Shown here in pieces: positions 29,301 through 37,500 of a DNA stretch of 64,000 bases. The position numbers and the translations under genes are program-made. The notes under the pieces were generated by a model. It saw only the letters and a list, made by a program, of their open reading frames with translations. It searched no databases and was not told the origin of the DNA. Position 1 is the first letter of the stretch; each line of letters opens with the position of its first letter. The stretch comes from Istiophorus platypterus (Eukaryota; Chordata; Actinopteri; Istiophoriformes; Istiophoridae), in assembly GCA_016859345.1 (NCBI GenBank), contig CM029116.1, forward strand, positions 8,963,143 through 9,027,142, in the 5' to 3' direction.

Positions 29301-32300
29301 TAGGCTACCTCCGTGGAGACTGTGCTGGTGCGGCTTTTTTATTCACACTTACCTATGCTCTCCCTCTTTTCTTTCGCTGCATTTCTTCTTTTTCTGCCTC
29401 CTGCAACCAAGTGTGCCCCCTCCCCTCCACCGCCACCACCAAAGAATCTTCCACCCTCTCTTTTCAGACTCCCTCTTTCACTGGCTGGCTATGCATTCAG
29501 ACAGTGTAGCGTGGCTGTCTTTAGAGCTGTTGCAAATCAGGACAGATCTCTCCAACAGATGCTGGAGATCAGGTGGAGGGAGACTCCCTGATCAACCCAT
29601 TGCATCACGTATCTATATGCAGCATGGAGTCGCAGATGTGCCCTGCCTGACTAATAGGATCTTGGTCTCTCGCCCTCTCTGACTGCTTGTGTTTTACACA
29701 TTTATACTCAGTCATGGATAAACATTTAAGTACAAATTCTTATCTCATCTTCCCTGCAGGTGGGTCCAAATTGCTTGTCCACGCCTTTCCATCGATTGGG
29801 GCACAGCCTTCTCCAAACCCCTGCTGTCTCCATATGAGGTAAGCATGCACCTTATAGTGTCTAAGCAAGATCACAGCTGTCAGTTGCTTATCAGAGGAAC
29901 CTCATGCATTGCATACACATAGACCTTCTGCCAGTCAACAATCCCCTTGACAGATGTCCTAATGAAGCTTCAAAGTACTGAAGATAGGGAAACTACTACA
30001 ATGTTAAAATATTGGAAAGTGTTTGGGTGGTGAATTGGTGTAGTTCTCATTGAGGCCTACTTGTGCGGAGACAGAGCAGCACACCTCTTCTCCAACCTTC
30101 TTTTCTCTCCCTGCTATAAAGCACACCAGCTTGCACACACATATAAAAGAGCATCAGCAATAGACTAGCTCCCCCTACTGGCTACAGGCACAAAAAGCCC
30201 CCCCCCTTTGCAGCTGTCTTGTTTTTCTAAAGGGAGAGAGATAGATCGGACAGCAACCCGTAAAGATCTATTTCAAAGCAAGTGTTTGTTTGTGTGCCGC
30301 TGCAGCTGGTGTAGCAAGCTTGCAAGAAAAAAAAAAAAACAGGCTTGCTTTGTGAAAGGCTTGGCAGTTTTATGTTACTTTTTTACTTGAATGGGTAGCA
30401 TTTGATGTTAATTATTAATTGATTCCTCAAAGATGTGCTGCTGATTTGAATCCTTGTGAAATGGCTGCAAGAATTGCTTTCTTGAACATTGAATTTTGAT
30501 TTGAAATGGTTGCTGTTTTTTCTCCAACTACACATCTTTGTGCACTGTTTGTGCTGCACATATTTTTGAGGATGAAGCCATTAAAAATAATGGTAACATT
30601 CACCTTAGAAGAAAAAGTGATGATTATTTTGCATTATGTTTGACTGAGGTCTATAATGGTGCATTTGAAGTCTGAAATTCCTGCTGTAATGAGGAAAGCA
30701 GCAATCTGTTTTCTTAAGCTCTTTGTGTTACAGCTCACATTGCTCTCTCCGCCAGCTATTTTGGAACAATGTCTGTGCATTTAAATAATTTACAGCTTCA
30801 CTTGTGTGTGTATATCTGTGCCTGTGTGCAGTTGTGATAAGTCTTAATTCACCCCCCCATCCCACACCTATGAGTGTTATATGTCTCAGAGAACTGTGCT
30901 TTTCACCATGGCATTTAGAATGAAGATGAAGAGGAACGAGATGGGAGGGTGGAGTGAGCAAGGAGAGGGCTGCAGGATGGGGGGGGGGCAGCAGCATTTA
31001 TTTTCAGTGCGTCTCATGTTATATTTATAGTCAATAAGACACACTTGGCTCTCCTGTCAGAGCAGGGATTAGCAAGAAAAGCTAGCTTCCACAGAGAGAG
31101 GCAGTTGGTGTGAGAGGGGAGAGGAGGAGAGCAGTAGGTAAAAGCTGGAGAATGAGAGGCGGGTAGTTATAAGGGCAGGGGAGAGGAGAAAATAAAGAGG
31201 GCTGTATGAAAATAATGTTCAGGGAAAGAAAAGACAAAAAACTATGGGATTCATTAACCCACATATTATATTTTCTTTATAGCTGGATATGAATTAAGAA
31301 TGTTACCTTATTATTTTGTCACTCCTGAAAGACACAAAAACAGAAATTAGATATCCGCTACATTTTACCTTCTTTCAGCCTTTAATATTGCTCGTTCGTA
31401 TGATGCTATAAAAAAAAAATTTTGGGGGGGAGTGTTGTATTCCTGTTTCTATTTAAAGATGCGGTCATTATGTAAAAGAACACTACCTTGTCAGTATTGG
31501 CCACATGAACAAATAAACTACAGTAGCAGCACACACACTGTGTAACAGTGATGAGATATGTCTTAGTAGAAGAAAGATTTCATTGCTTTGAAGCTGCATT
31601 TTTTTATGTTCCCTTTGAGCTTAATACTCCAACGGGACATGTGCCTGTTTTTGGAGTTTTATAATATTAGTATGACTTGTTTTCTCATCATATTTCCATA
31701 CATCATCTAAATGATCCCAATGTACATGAAACTGAAGGTAGGTCTTGATATCAAAATAGTTTGAAAGGGGGATGGCTAGTGGGAAAATTAATAATTGAAC
31801 AATCCCATGATTTGTTCTTTCATTCAGCTCGCCTTTTTATTAATTTCCTCAGTCATTCAGGGTCTAATTCTTTCATTCACAATCGGTATTCACAGGCACT
31901 TCTCTTCCATATGGAGCAGTATGCACCTCATGTTACAGCACTGTCATGCCAGTGCTGTTGCTCTCCTCCAGCAGCTGTTGTATCATGCAGTGCTGCTGCA
32001 TGGGAATAACATGACAACTCTGCCTGTTATCAAAGCTTAATATTATGACACCTGTCTTGTTTGTATAGTCAGCCTCTTGTGTCTTCTCACCATTTGGTTG
32101 GTCTTTTGCAGCTGGTTTGCCCAAAAACTGCAAAATCCAGTACTAGATAACGGGGTTTTAGAAAAAAAAAAGCAGATTTGTGTATAATAGCACCTCATAG
32201 GGTGCTGGTATTGCATTTTTATCCTGTTGAGTTTGTAGTTCTTTTTTCATTTGTTTGTTTTAAATTAGTTATTTGCTGTCCATCTCTGACATTATCTTTC

Positions 32301-32882
32301 TCTCAGGCAGCTGTGGCTTTACAGGAAGTAGGCTGGAAGGAAGTCTACCCCATGGATTTCTACTCCAATCAGAGCCTGGGGCCGTGGGCACCCAACCACA
32401 AGGACAACCAACCCGTCCGTCCCACTCGCAGACAAGCCCAGGTGAGGAGGGGTGGGAGATAAAAAGAATAAATGACAGAGAAAAGACAGGGGAGGGAGAG
32501 ACCACACTGTATTCAGCATGTGTTCAGTGGCTTTTATCAGTATATCACCACACTGACACCCAGTGGCACATCAACAGTAGGACATGTTTCTGGGTATCTC
32601 GCTTAAGGGCGTGGTTATGACCTTGAACTTGATGTGCATCATATATTTTCTCATTCATTTAAAAAATAAAGATATTCAGTTAATTATTGTTTTGTGAATG
32701 CATGCTACAATAACCATATTGCTACGTATTACCACTAATCTGTCTGAGGTAGATACTGTCACTATTCCAAGTGTTAATGCTGTCCCACTGCCTGCCTGCA
32801 GAAGCAAGGCTCAGAGCCAGTTCTTCCTACCAAGCAGTGTGGGCAGACCCAGTGCACCCCCTGTGTCTGTCATGGAGAATAA
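11077..32882 (+). CDS. dph1: DPH1, 2-(3-amino-3-carboxypropyl)histidine synthase subunit 1 (5'-partial; nine exons)
   Basis: DPH1 pairs with DPH2 in the cytosol. The complex uses a [4Fe-4S] cluster and S-adenosylmethionine to put a 3-amino-3-carboxypropyl group on one histidine of elongation factor 2, the first step of diphthamide synthesis. Nine exons (11077-11198, 16548-16702, 17829-17950, 20621-20689, 21421-21577, 24019-24119, 29760-29838, 32307-32441, 32802-32882) join in frame to 1021 coding bases, giving 339 residues and TAA. All junctions are GT-AG. The product reads as DPH1 throughout, e.g. [73 protein letters not shown]. The three cluster-binding cysteines of the family are present (visible residues 17, 120 and 248). 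The first visible base completes a split Arg codon, so at least one exon, about 90-95 residues by the human protein, lies left of the window. No frameshift or stop interrupts it; it looks functional. Introns run from 0.36 to 5.6 kb. Confidence 0.97.
11427..12947 (+). mobile_element. Degenerate Tc1-like DNA transposon (1.5 kb)
   Basis: Inverted ends match over about 65 bases: the left starts CAGTTCTAGTTGAATTTATT at 11427, and the right end (12947 read leftward) starts CAGTCCTGGTTGAATTTATT. The left end abuts a TA (11425-11426), the Tc1/mariner target. The right flank is TG, a decayed TA. Length and inner frames fit a Tc1-type element. It lies in the DPH1 intron, 228 bases after exon 1. Mutated ends and a broken transposase mean it is immobile. 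Confidence 0.9.
11752..12710 (+). pseudogene. Broken Tc1-like transposase
   Basis: Fragments in three frames read in the order of a Tc1 transposase. An N-terminal helix-turn-helix part is at 11752-11955 (SKGYKTVSKIL). A second part follows at 11937-12131 (LQADLEKSRLAVSACIIDST). The catalytic core is at about 12290-12660, with DHNPRSHP for the second Asp region and SPVENLWRELK for the final Glu region. Frameshifts, in-frame stops and a 14-A run at 12099-12112 disable it. Normal length would be about 340 residues in one frame. Confidence 0.85.
14690..14764 (+). repeat. Three-copy 25-bp tandem repeat
   Basis: Unit TATGGTTCAAATGTATGGTA plus AAATG starts at about 14690, 14715 and 14740. ATGGTTCAAA recurs at 14691, 14716 and 14741. 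Each unit holds two TATGGT words, so an older half-unit duplication is possible. It lies within a DPH1 intron. Confidence 0.85.
16548..16702 (+). CDS. dph1: DPH1 visible coding exon 2 of 9
   Basis: Acceptor TTATAG, donor GTGATT. After completing the split Ile, it encodes residues 42-92: PIDATAGIKMLYVFVDIQ, then a stretch corresponding to human LLDSLRLTFPP, then LALVSTIQFVAALQ. This is the first Rossmann-like core domain of the Dph1/Dph2 fold. An out-of-frame minus-strand open frame over 16496-16939 is a shadow of this exon and the adjoining CA repeat. Confidence 0.96.
16703..17828 (+). other. DPH1 intron, 1.1 kb
   Basis: GTGATT donor to CTGCAG acceptor; holds only the CA microsatellite and AT-rich sequence. 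Confidence 0.9.
16902..16924 (+). repeat. (CA)n microsatellite in DPH1 intron
   Basis: Eleven to twelve CA units 200 bases after exon 2. Confidence 0.9.
17829..17950 (+). CDS. dph1: DPH1 visible coding exon 3 of 9 (second cluster cysteine)
   Basis: Acceptor CTGCAG, donor GTAAGA. Encodes residues 93-132, with ALKPEYDVLVPQCRPLSPGE and [16 protein letters not shown]. The Cys of GCTSP (17910-17912) is the second family cysteine for the [4Fe-4S] cluster. The final AT joins the next exon's T to make Ile. Confidence 0.96.
17951..20620 (+). other. DPH1 intron, 2.7 kb
   Basis: GTAAGA donor to CTCTAG acceptor; one CA microsatellite, nothing else recognised. Confidence 0.9.
20014..20033 (+). repeat. 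(CA)n microsatellite in DPH1 intron
   Basis: About ten CA units. Confidence 0.9.
20621..20689 (+). CDS. dph1: DPH1 visible coding exon 4 of 9
   Basis: Acceptor TCTCTAG, donor GTATTG. This 69-base exon encodes YLGDGRFHLESIMIANPDIP and AY before a split Arg. The segment is nearly identical to human DPH1, which fixes both splice sites although the donor is not a strong consensus. Confidence 0.95.
20690..21420 (+). other. DPH1 intron, 0.7 kb
   Basis: GTATTG donor to TTATAG acceptor; no feature recognised. A short direct repeat of TGGTAATGTGTATAATAAG occurs near 21305-21345. Confidence 0.9.
21421..21577 (+). CDS. dph1: DPH1 visible coding exon 5 of 9
   Basis: Acceptor AATTATAG, donor GTGAGA. 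Encodes residues 157-208: YDPYSKVFSREYYDHEAMRD, an Ala/Arg-rich helix, and [18 protein letters not shown]. The LGTLGRQG loop is among the most conserved stretches of the family. Confidence 0.96.
21578..24018 (+). other. DPH1 intron, 2.4 kb
   Basis: GTGAGA donor to TTCCTAG acceptor. A 60-70-codon open stretch at about 23610-23799 has coding-like composition but no recognised family; see findings. Confidence 0.9.
24019..24119 (+). CDS. dph1: DPH1 visible coding exon 6 of 9
   Basis: Acceptor TTCCTAG, donor GTGAGT. Encodes HLESRLHSLGKNFTRVLL followed by SEIFPSKLDLMPDVD, then the first two bases of a split Ala. It corresponds to human [20 protein letters not shown]. Phase fits both neighbours. 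Confidence 0.96.
25931..26251. mobile_element. Short inverted-repeat transposon remnant abutting an AT/AC microsatellite
   Basis: The left end TCAGTTGCCAATTTATTAGG, then TACACCTAGCTAA, is mirrored by the right end read from 26250 leftward: TCAGTTAGCTCTTTCTTATA, then TACACCTGTCTAA. This 'cagtttattaggtacacc' family is widespread in fish genomes. No coding capacity. The right end runs directly into a long (AT)n(AC)n tract. Superfamily not assigned. Confidence 0.6.
26251..26327 (+). repeat. (AT)n(AC)n compound microsatellite
   Basis: AT units to 26282, a short TGTAT bridge, then AC units to 26316 and a short CACAC remainder. It directly adjoins the right end of the transposon remnant at 25931-26251. 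Confidence 0.95.
28990..29480 (+). repeat. Pyrimidine-rich low-complexity tract in a DPH1 intron
   Basis: About 490 bases are mostly C and T, with runs such as CCCCCCCACCCCCC. The lack of purines removes most stop codons, producing apparent frames of 259 and 142 residues. No known domain is seen. It ends about 280 bases before exon 29760-29838. Confidence 0.85.
29760..29838 (+). CDS. dph1: DPH1 visible coding exon 7 of 9 (third cluster cysteine)
   Basis: Acceptor CCCTGCAG, donor GTAAGC. Encodes [20 protein letters not shown] and LLSPYE. The Cys of [10 protein letters not shown] (29776-29778) is the third family cysteine for the [4Fe-4S] cluster. A long pyrimidine-rich stretch lies upstream in the intron. 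Confidence 0.96.
29839..32306 (+). other. DPH1 intron, 2.5 kb
   Basis: GTAAGC donor to TCTCAG acceptor; nothing recognised beyond A, G and C homopolymer runs. Confidence 0.9.
32307..32441 (+). CDS. dph1: DPH1 visible coding exon 8 of 9
   Basis: Acceptor TCTCAG, donor GTGAGG; 45 whole codons. Encodes AAVALQEVGWKEVYPMDFYS and NQSLGPWAPNHKDNQPVRPT, ending RRQAQ. It covers the end of the conserved catalytic core and the start of the variable, basic C-terminal tail. Confidence 0.96.
32442..32801 (+). other. DPH1 intron, 360 bases
   Basis: GTGAGG donor to CTGCAG acceptor; the shortest intron seen in the gene, with no feature inside. Confidence 0.9.
32802..32882 (+). CDS. dph1: DPH1 terminal coding exon 9 of 9 with stop
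   Basis: Acceptor CCTGCAG; 26 codons and TAA at 32880-32882. The tail reads KQGSEPVLPTKQ, then CGQTQCTPCVCHGE. The tail is variable between species, but a Cys-x2-Cys-x-Cys motif (32853-32870) also occurs in the human tail (CEDCSC). That supports this being the true last exon and not a chance frame. Confidence 0.93.
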   Translation, partial: KQGSEPVLPTKQCGQTQCTPCVCHGE

Positions 32883-33660
32883 CACATCATGACCGGCGCT
32901 GTCTGTGACTCGTCTCGTTTGCGCCAGCGCCTCTGCCTCTTTCAACGGCTGGAGGGAGGTCAGACCAGAGGAGGAGAGTGGGTATTTGTCCAGACAGTCT
33001 ATGAGCAAGCAGAGCTAAAGCCAGAGGAGCCCTCAGGCCCTCCTCAAATGGATTACCAGCCATAAATAATCCCTCATCTTACAGCACGACAGATCAAACC
33101 AAATTCATTGCTCTCATTCAACATTTTCTCATGTATTCTGAGCTCAAAATACTGTAAATGCAACAGAAAGAATAGCTTTTGTGTATGAGCTCACACATGT
33201 TCATGCGTGTCAAATTTCCATGAAAGCGCTGCTCTCTGCTCTGCTAAGAAATGAATTCTTCCTGCACATTGGAAATGTGTGGGCCTTTCCATAAGTCAGA
33301 CGCGGCTTTTGTGATCGTTAAGAGACGGAGTGCGTCAGATGACCTTGAATACGTTGTATGGAATTAAAGTGTCTGTTAATGTGGGTGGCTTTAGTCAAAT
33401 GCAATCCACTTGTGCTTTGGTAAAGCACAGTATTTTGGCGCACACTTCAAATTAGTTTCCCTTCATGCTGTATATCAAATACACACACAGAAATAATGTA
33501 TAATGCACTTTTTTAAATGTACAATATTGTATAGGACTAATCACGAGTACTCTTGATATTTGGATAGTAAAAATGTGACACACTATTACATGACTTTTTT
33601 TTTCTCTTTCTGGTTTTTCTAGTTGAATTCTGAAACAATAAATCCGAAACGGAATCCTGC
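32883..33660 (+). other. dph1: DPH1 3' untranslated region (inferred end)
   Basis: Starts after the DPH1 stop codon. It has no long open frame. The end is set by a canonical AATAAA at 33637-33642 followed by a T/G-rich stretch at about 33665-33680. An earlier ATTAAA near 33363 could give a shorter form. In mammals OVCA2 sits in this neighbourhood; no such reading frame is visible here. Confidence 0.5.
33637..33642 (+). promoter_or_regulatory. Candidate polyadenylation signal (AATAAA) for DPH1
   Basis: Canonical hexamer 755 bases after the stop, followed 23-40 bases later by a GT/T-rich segment (TGTGAGTGTTTTT), as expected of a cleavage and polyadenylation site. No transcript evidence is available. 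Confidence 0.45.
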
Positions 33661-33805
33661 TTCATGTGAGTGTTTTTCATAGGTGAAATGCCCAGCTGAA
33701 GCAATGAGCCTGATTTTAAGGCTGAGGAGTATGAGTTTCTAGATGCATGCAGCGCTAGTCACGACTGCTCTCCATCCTCATTATTTATTGATGGAGGAGT
33801 CTGTC

Positions 33806-33831
33806 AATAAATAAATAAATAAATAAATAAT
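33806..33831 (+). repeat. (AATA)n microsatellite
   Basis: Six to seven tandem AATA units just beyond the inferred DPH1 3' end. Confidence 0.9.
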
Positions 33832-34507
33832 AAACACACTGTTGCTGTTTGGCTGCCAGAGAAGAAACTGATTGACAGCAGCGTACCACGGCCTCAGCTG
33901 ATCCCACCGAACTTATGAACCTTCCCCAGGTTGCAGCACCTGTCTCGGGTGGGTATGATCCACTGTGAGATTTGTATTTGCCCACGAGTACTAGGCGTCT
34001 CTAGTCAGATCCTCTGTCTGCTTTCCACCATCGTATCTCCTTGGCAACAGAGGCCAGTGTGATGCAGCCTATCCCGCCAGATGTCCATCTCATGATGTTT
34101 CTCACGTGTCCCACTAGTGGCTGTTATTTCGAAGAGCTCAGTAGCTGCTCCAGTACAGTGTGTGATGTACAGCAGTCAAGAATACATTATTGGGCAGCAG
34201 AGGTCCCTCTCAGCTGATGTTTGATTTATTTTTTGGCACACTCTATCAAGGGAAAGAGGGAGAAGATTAATAAATCTAGAATTCAGTTTTTAATCTCACA
34301 GCCTAAAGATTTGTTTTGCTCTAAATATTAGAGTAGTAGAAGAGAATGTTTTTTCCAAAAATGTTCTCAATTGCAGGACATGCCTTTAGTGTGATAGGGT
34401 TTGAATTTATACCATTTTAAAGTCAGATTAAAGTCAGCAAAAGCCCTTATTGCATTGCTGTAAGAGATTTGAATACTTTGATATATTTGGTATGAATGTA
34501 TGTAAAC

Positions 34508-34575
34508 GTGTGTATATGTATATATACATATATATGTATACATATATATGGATGTGTGTGTGTGTGCGTATATAA
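34508..34575 (+). repeat. Alternating TG/TA purine-pyrimidine tract
   Basis: Imperfect mixture of GTGTATATG, ATATATACAT and TGTGTGTG units with local palindromes. A minus-strand frame here is a by-product. Confidence 0.8.
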
Positions 34576-37500
34576 TTTGTCTGTGTGTATGTATATATAC
34601 AACAAATACAAACATTAACAAATGACTGACTGACAAATCATGATATTTGAGCTTCAATACATCAAACAATCAGAGAATGCTTATTTTACAGACCTGTCTT
34701 CAAGAACAGCCTCTTCAGGTTGCTTCTTTAGACATGTTTTGCCAAGTTTTTGCAGTATTAAATATTCCTATGATATAAAATCAGTTAAGCTTTCCCTGCC
34801 TGTGTAAAATAAAGAAAAATCGAAATGGTGGAGTTGCACCAAACCCCCAAAATATAAAAGTGAATTTCTGAGTAGTTAGATGGAACTATTTCAAAGCATA
34901 TTGTAGTTACTTGATTTGGCTTGTGGAAGCAAACTAATAGGGGAGTTAGACCTGAAACTTAATGAGGCTTTGATTTCACAGATCTTTTTTAAGTCTGCAA
35001 GTTGCAGGCAGACGGCTTTGTGAGTCATATTTACCCCAATAAGTCTAGCAGGTTCTATCACATTCATTACCAGGCATGCTAACAATTGAGTGACCACTAG
35101 GTGGTACTGTTTGCATATATTATTTGCATCCTGTGAGGCATTCAAGTCACACACTGTTCACTGTGAAAAGGCTTTGTTGGGCATGGCAGCATCTGAGTCA
35201 GTGAGTGTGCTTGGCAGAGCGCAAATACCCAGTGTACTTTTGTAACCGGTGTCTGTGATTGTTTCCAGAAGTGGTTGGAATGTGACTCCATTCTCCCTCA
35301 TCCTCCTTGGCATCCCATCTCTTCCTTTCTCCCATGCACGCCTCCCGAGCCGAATGCGTTTGCCATCAGCACCCAATTTCCTGTCCTGAGGTCACAGCCC
35401 ACCACAGAGAATTTGTGACATGTTTATCATGAGCGCTTTAACTTTGCAACGGCCGCAGTTTTGAGCTTGTTCCTAGCACAACAGGTGCTCAGGGCACACT
35501 GCTCACAGTGATACAGATATACTCTAACTGCGTGGTCAGCTGGTTGCCATTGGTGCCCAGCCCTTGTTTGCCAAGCCTAAAGCAGTGAGCAGTGATGTGA
35601 ATCCAAAAGCTGCCAGCTAATGCACCCTCCAAAACTATACATCATCAAAAATCGAGGCGAGATGAATATACCACAAAGTAAATGTTTTTTCTGTGGCTTT
35701 GTATGCTACCTGTGAGCAGGGAAAAAAAAGTCAGCGCCGGTGATGTATTTAGTTGTTTATTTCTCTGACCAGGGAAAGGCTGAGTCACAGCAGTCTCTCA
35801 CTGTCCCCTCCTCTCTTTCATTGTCACTGACCCTGCCTGTTCAACACCTTCCCCTATTTCAGGCATGTTTACATTTTCCCTCATCAGTAAATGCATTAAC
35901 CTGAGCTTTTATCATAGTTTAGCATTCATTTGCTTCTCACATGTTTCCTATTATTAAAGGGCTTCTCTATCCAAAAGGGAAATCATGCATGGTTAGAAAA
36001 GACACAGAAGTTTTGAAATATCTTTCAGGATTCATGCTATTACAATAAAAATAAACAGAAGAGGAGGAGATTATTTTCTGAAGTTTGGTGTTTTACATTT
36101 TATTTTTATCTTTTTTTTTTTTTTTTTTTCATCATTGTAGCTGTGAGGCAGATTGTGACTTCAAACAGCAACATGTGACTGGGGCTGAGCTGGGGAAGGA
36201 GTGGCAGTAGAGGACATGCACAGTATATAAGATCCAAACTGGGTGAATAGAGTCCTGTATTTCATAATCTGCTCCTCTCTCTGTCTATTTCTGTTTTTTT
36301 GTCTCTTTTATTCTTACTGCCATTCAGCCTGTATCATATTAGAACTGAGCCGACATGACAACAAAAGATGACGATTCGGTTTAACATGCCTCTATTTAAA
36401 TCTGTCGAGACAATCTATAGGTGGGTGAGAAAGTATTTAGAGAAAAAATTTGAAGAAAGAAAAAGTCGGTGCTTGGTTGCAGGGAAATGGTATTTGAAAG
36501 ATTTCTTTGAGTGCACTACAGCAATAATAATGGATGTCTGATGAGACAGTGCATGTTTAATTTTCATTTCAGATGAAGCGGCAGGGAAGATGATCTGCAC
36601 GCTGCAGTGTAATAACTTTTTCTGCTTGATTTGGACGTTTCACTGAAATTTTACTGAAGAGGCATGATCCCTGCAGGTTTACAGAAAAACCTGCCTTAGC
36701 TGTGTCACATGGTACAGCATGTCTAATCACAAAAGCGGTGTCTTCTTCAATTAACTGGGCCTGGGCAGGCAAGTTTGACAAGTCTTTGCATCGTCGAGCT
36801 ACAGTATTGTATCCTGCTGCCACATCTGGCTAAAGCAAATGAGAACTAGTACATAAACAGTGTTTAAAAAAAAACAAAACAAAAAAAATGAAACAGCAGC
36901 AGTCTTAAGAGGAAAATGAAAACTCAAGAGAGACCAGCTTTGACACTAGCAGCCTGTTTTGTCTCAATTAAAACTAGTCCAACTCCAATTGTTTCTTTGA
37001 TTTAGTTTGGTTAAATAAAATGCTTATAACCATGAAGCTATGTGTTTAGCAACCCCTTAATCTGCATCCCTGTGGAAATTTGAACAATAAATTATTATGT
37101 CTGGAGGCTGCTGACTCTTACTGCCATGCGTGTGTGTGGGTGAGCAGAAGCCTGGGCAGCAAAACAGCGATGTGAAGGAAGGTTGCTGGAAGGTTGAATT
37201 CATAGTCTTTAGTGGGTAAAAAAAATAAGTGGTGTAAAGAGATGACTAATTCTGCGTGGGAGGTCAGCCTGTCCCTTATCATTCGGCCAAAAGCCACCAC
37301 CGCAGAGGGCTGTCACAAAGTCACCTTCTTCCTTGACACACTCAGTCCTGCTCTGTCATTCTGTGATCTGTGTTTACTTATCAATTAATTTAGATCTTGA
37401 TTACGCTGTCTAGTGGGATATGGCTCAGTGGAAAAGACCCTCAAAGGGTCCCTGATTTTCATTTGTTGCTTTACTTGAAGGCTTTTTTTTGTTTCTTCAT

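Larger units (their letters stand above)
24120..29759 (+). other. DPH1 intron, 5.6 kb
   Basis: GTGAGT donor to CCTGCAG acceptor. Holds CA and GA tracts (25509-25527, 25640-25657), the transposon remnant with its AT/AC microsatellite, and the pyrimidine-rich tract. No gene recognised. Confidence 0.9.

Noticed and set aside
28903..29682. 259-residue open frame, the longest in the window
   Set aside because: It lies in a C/T-rich low-complexity tract inside a DPH1 intron, has no recognisable domain, and other frames are open there too.
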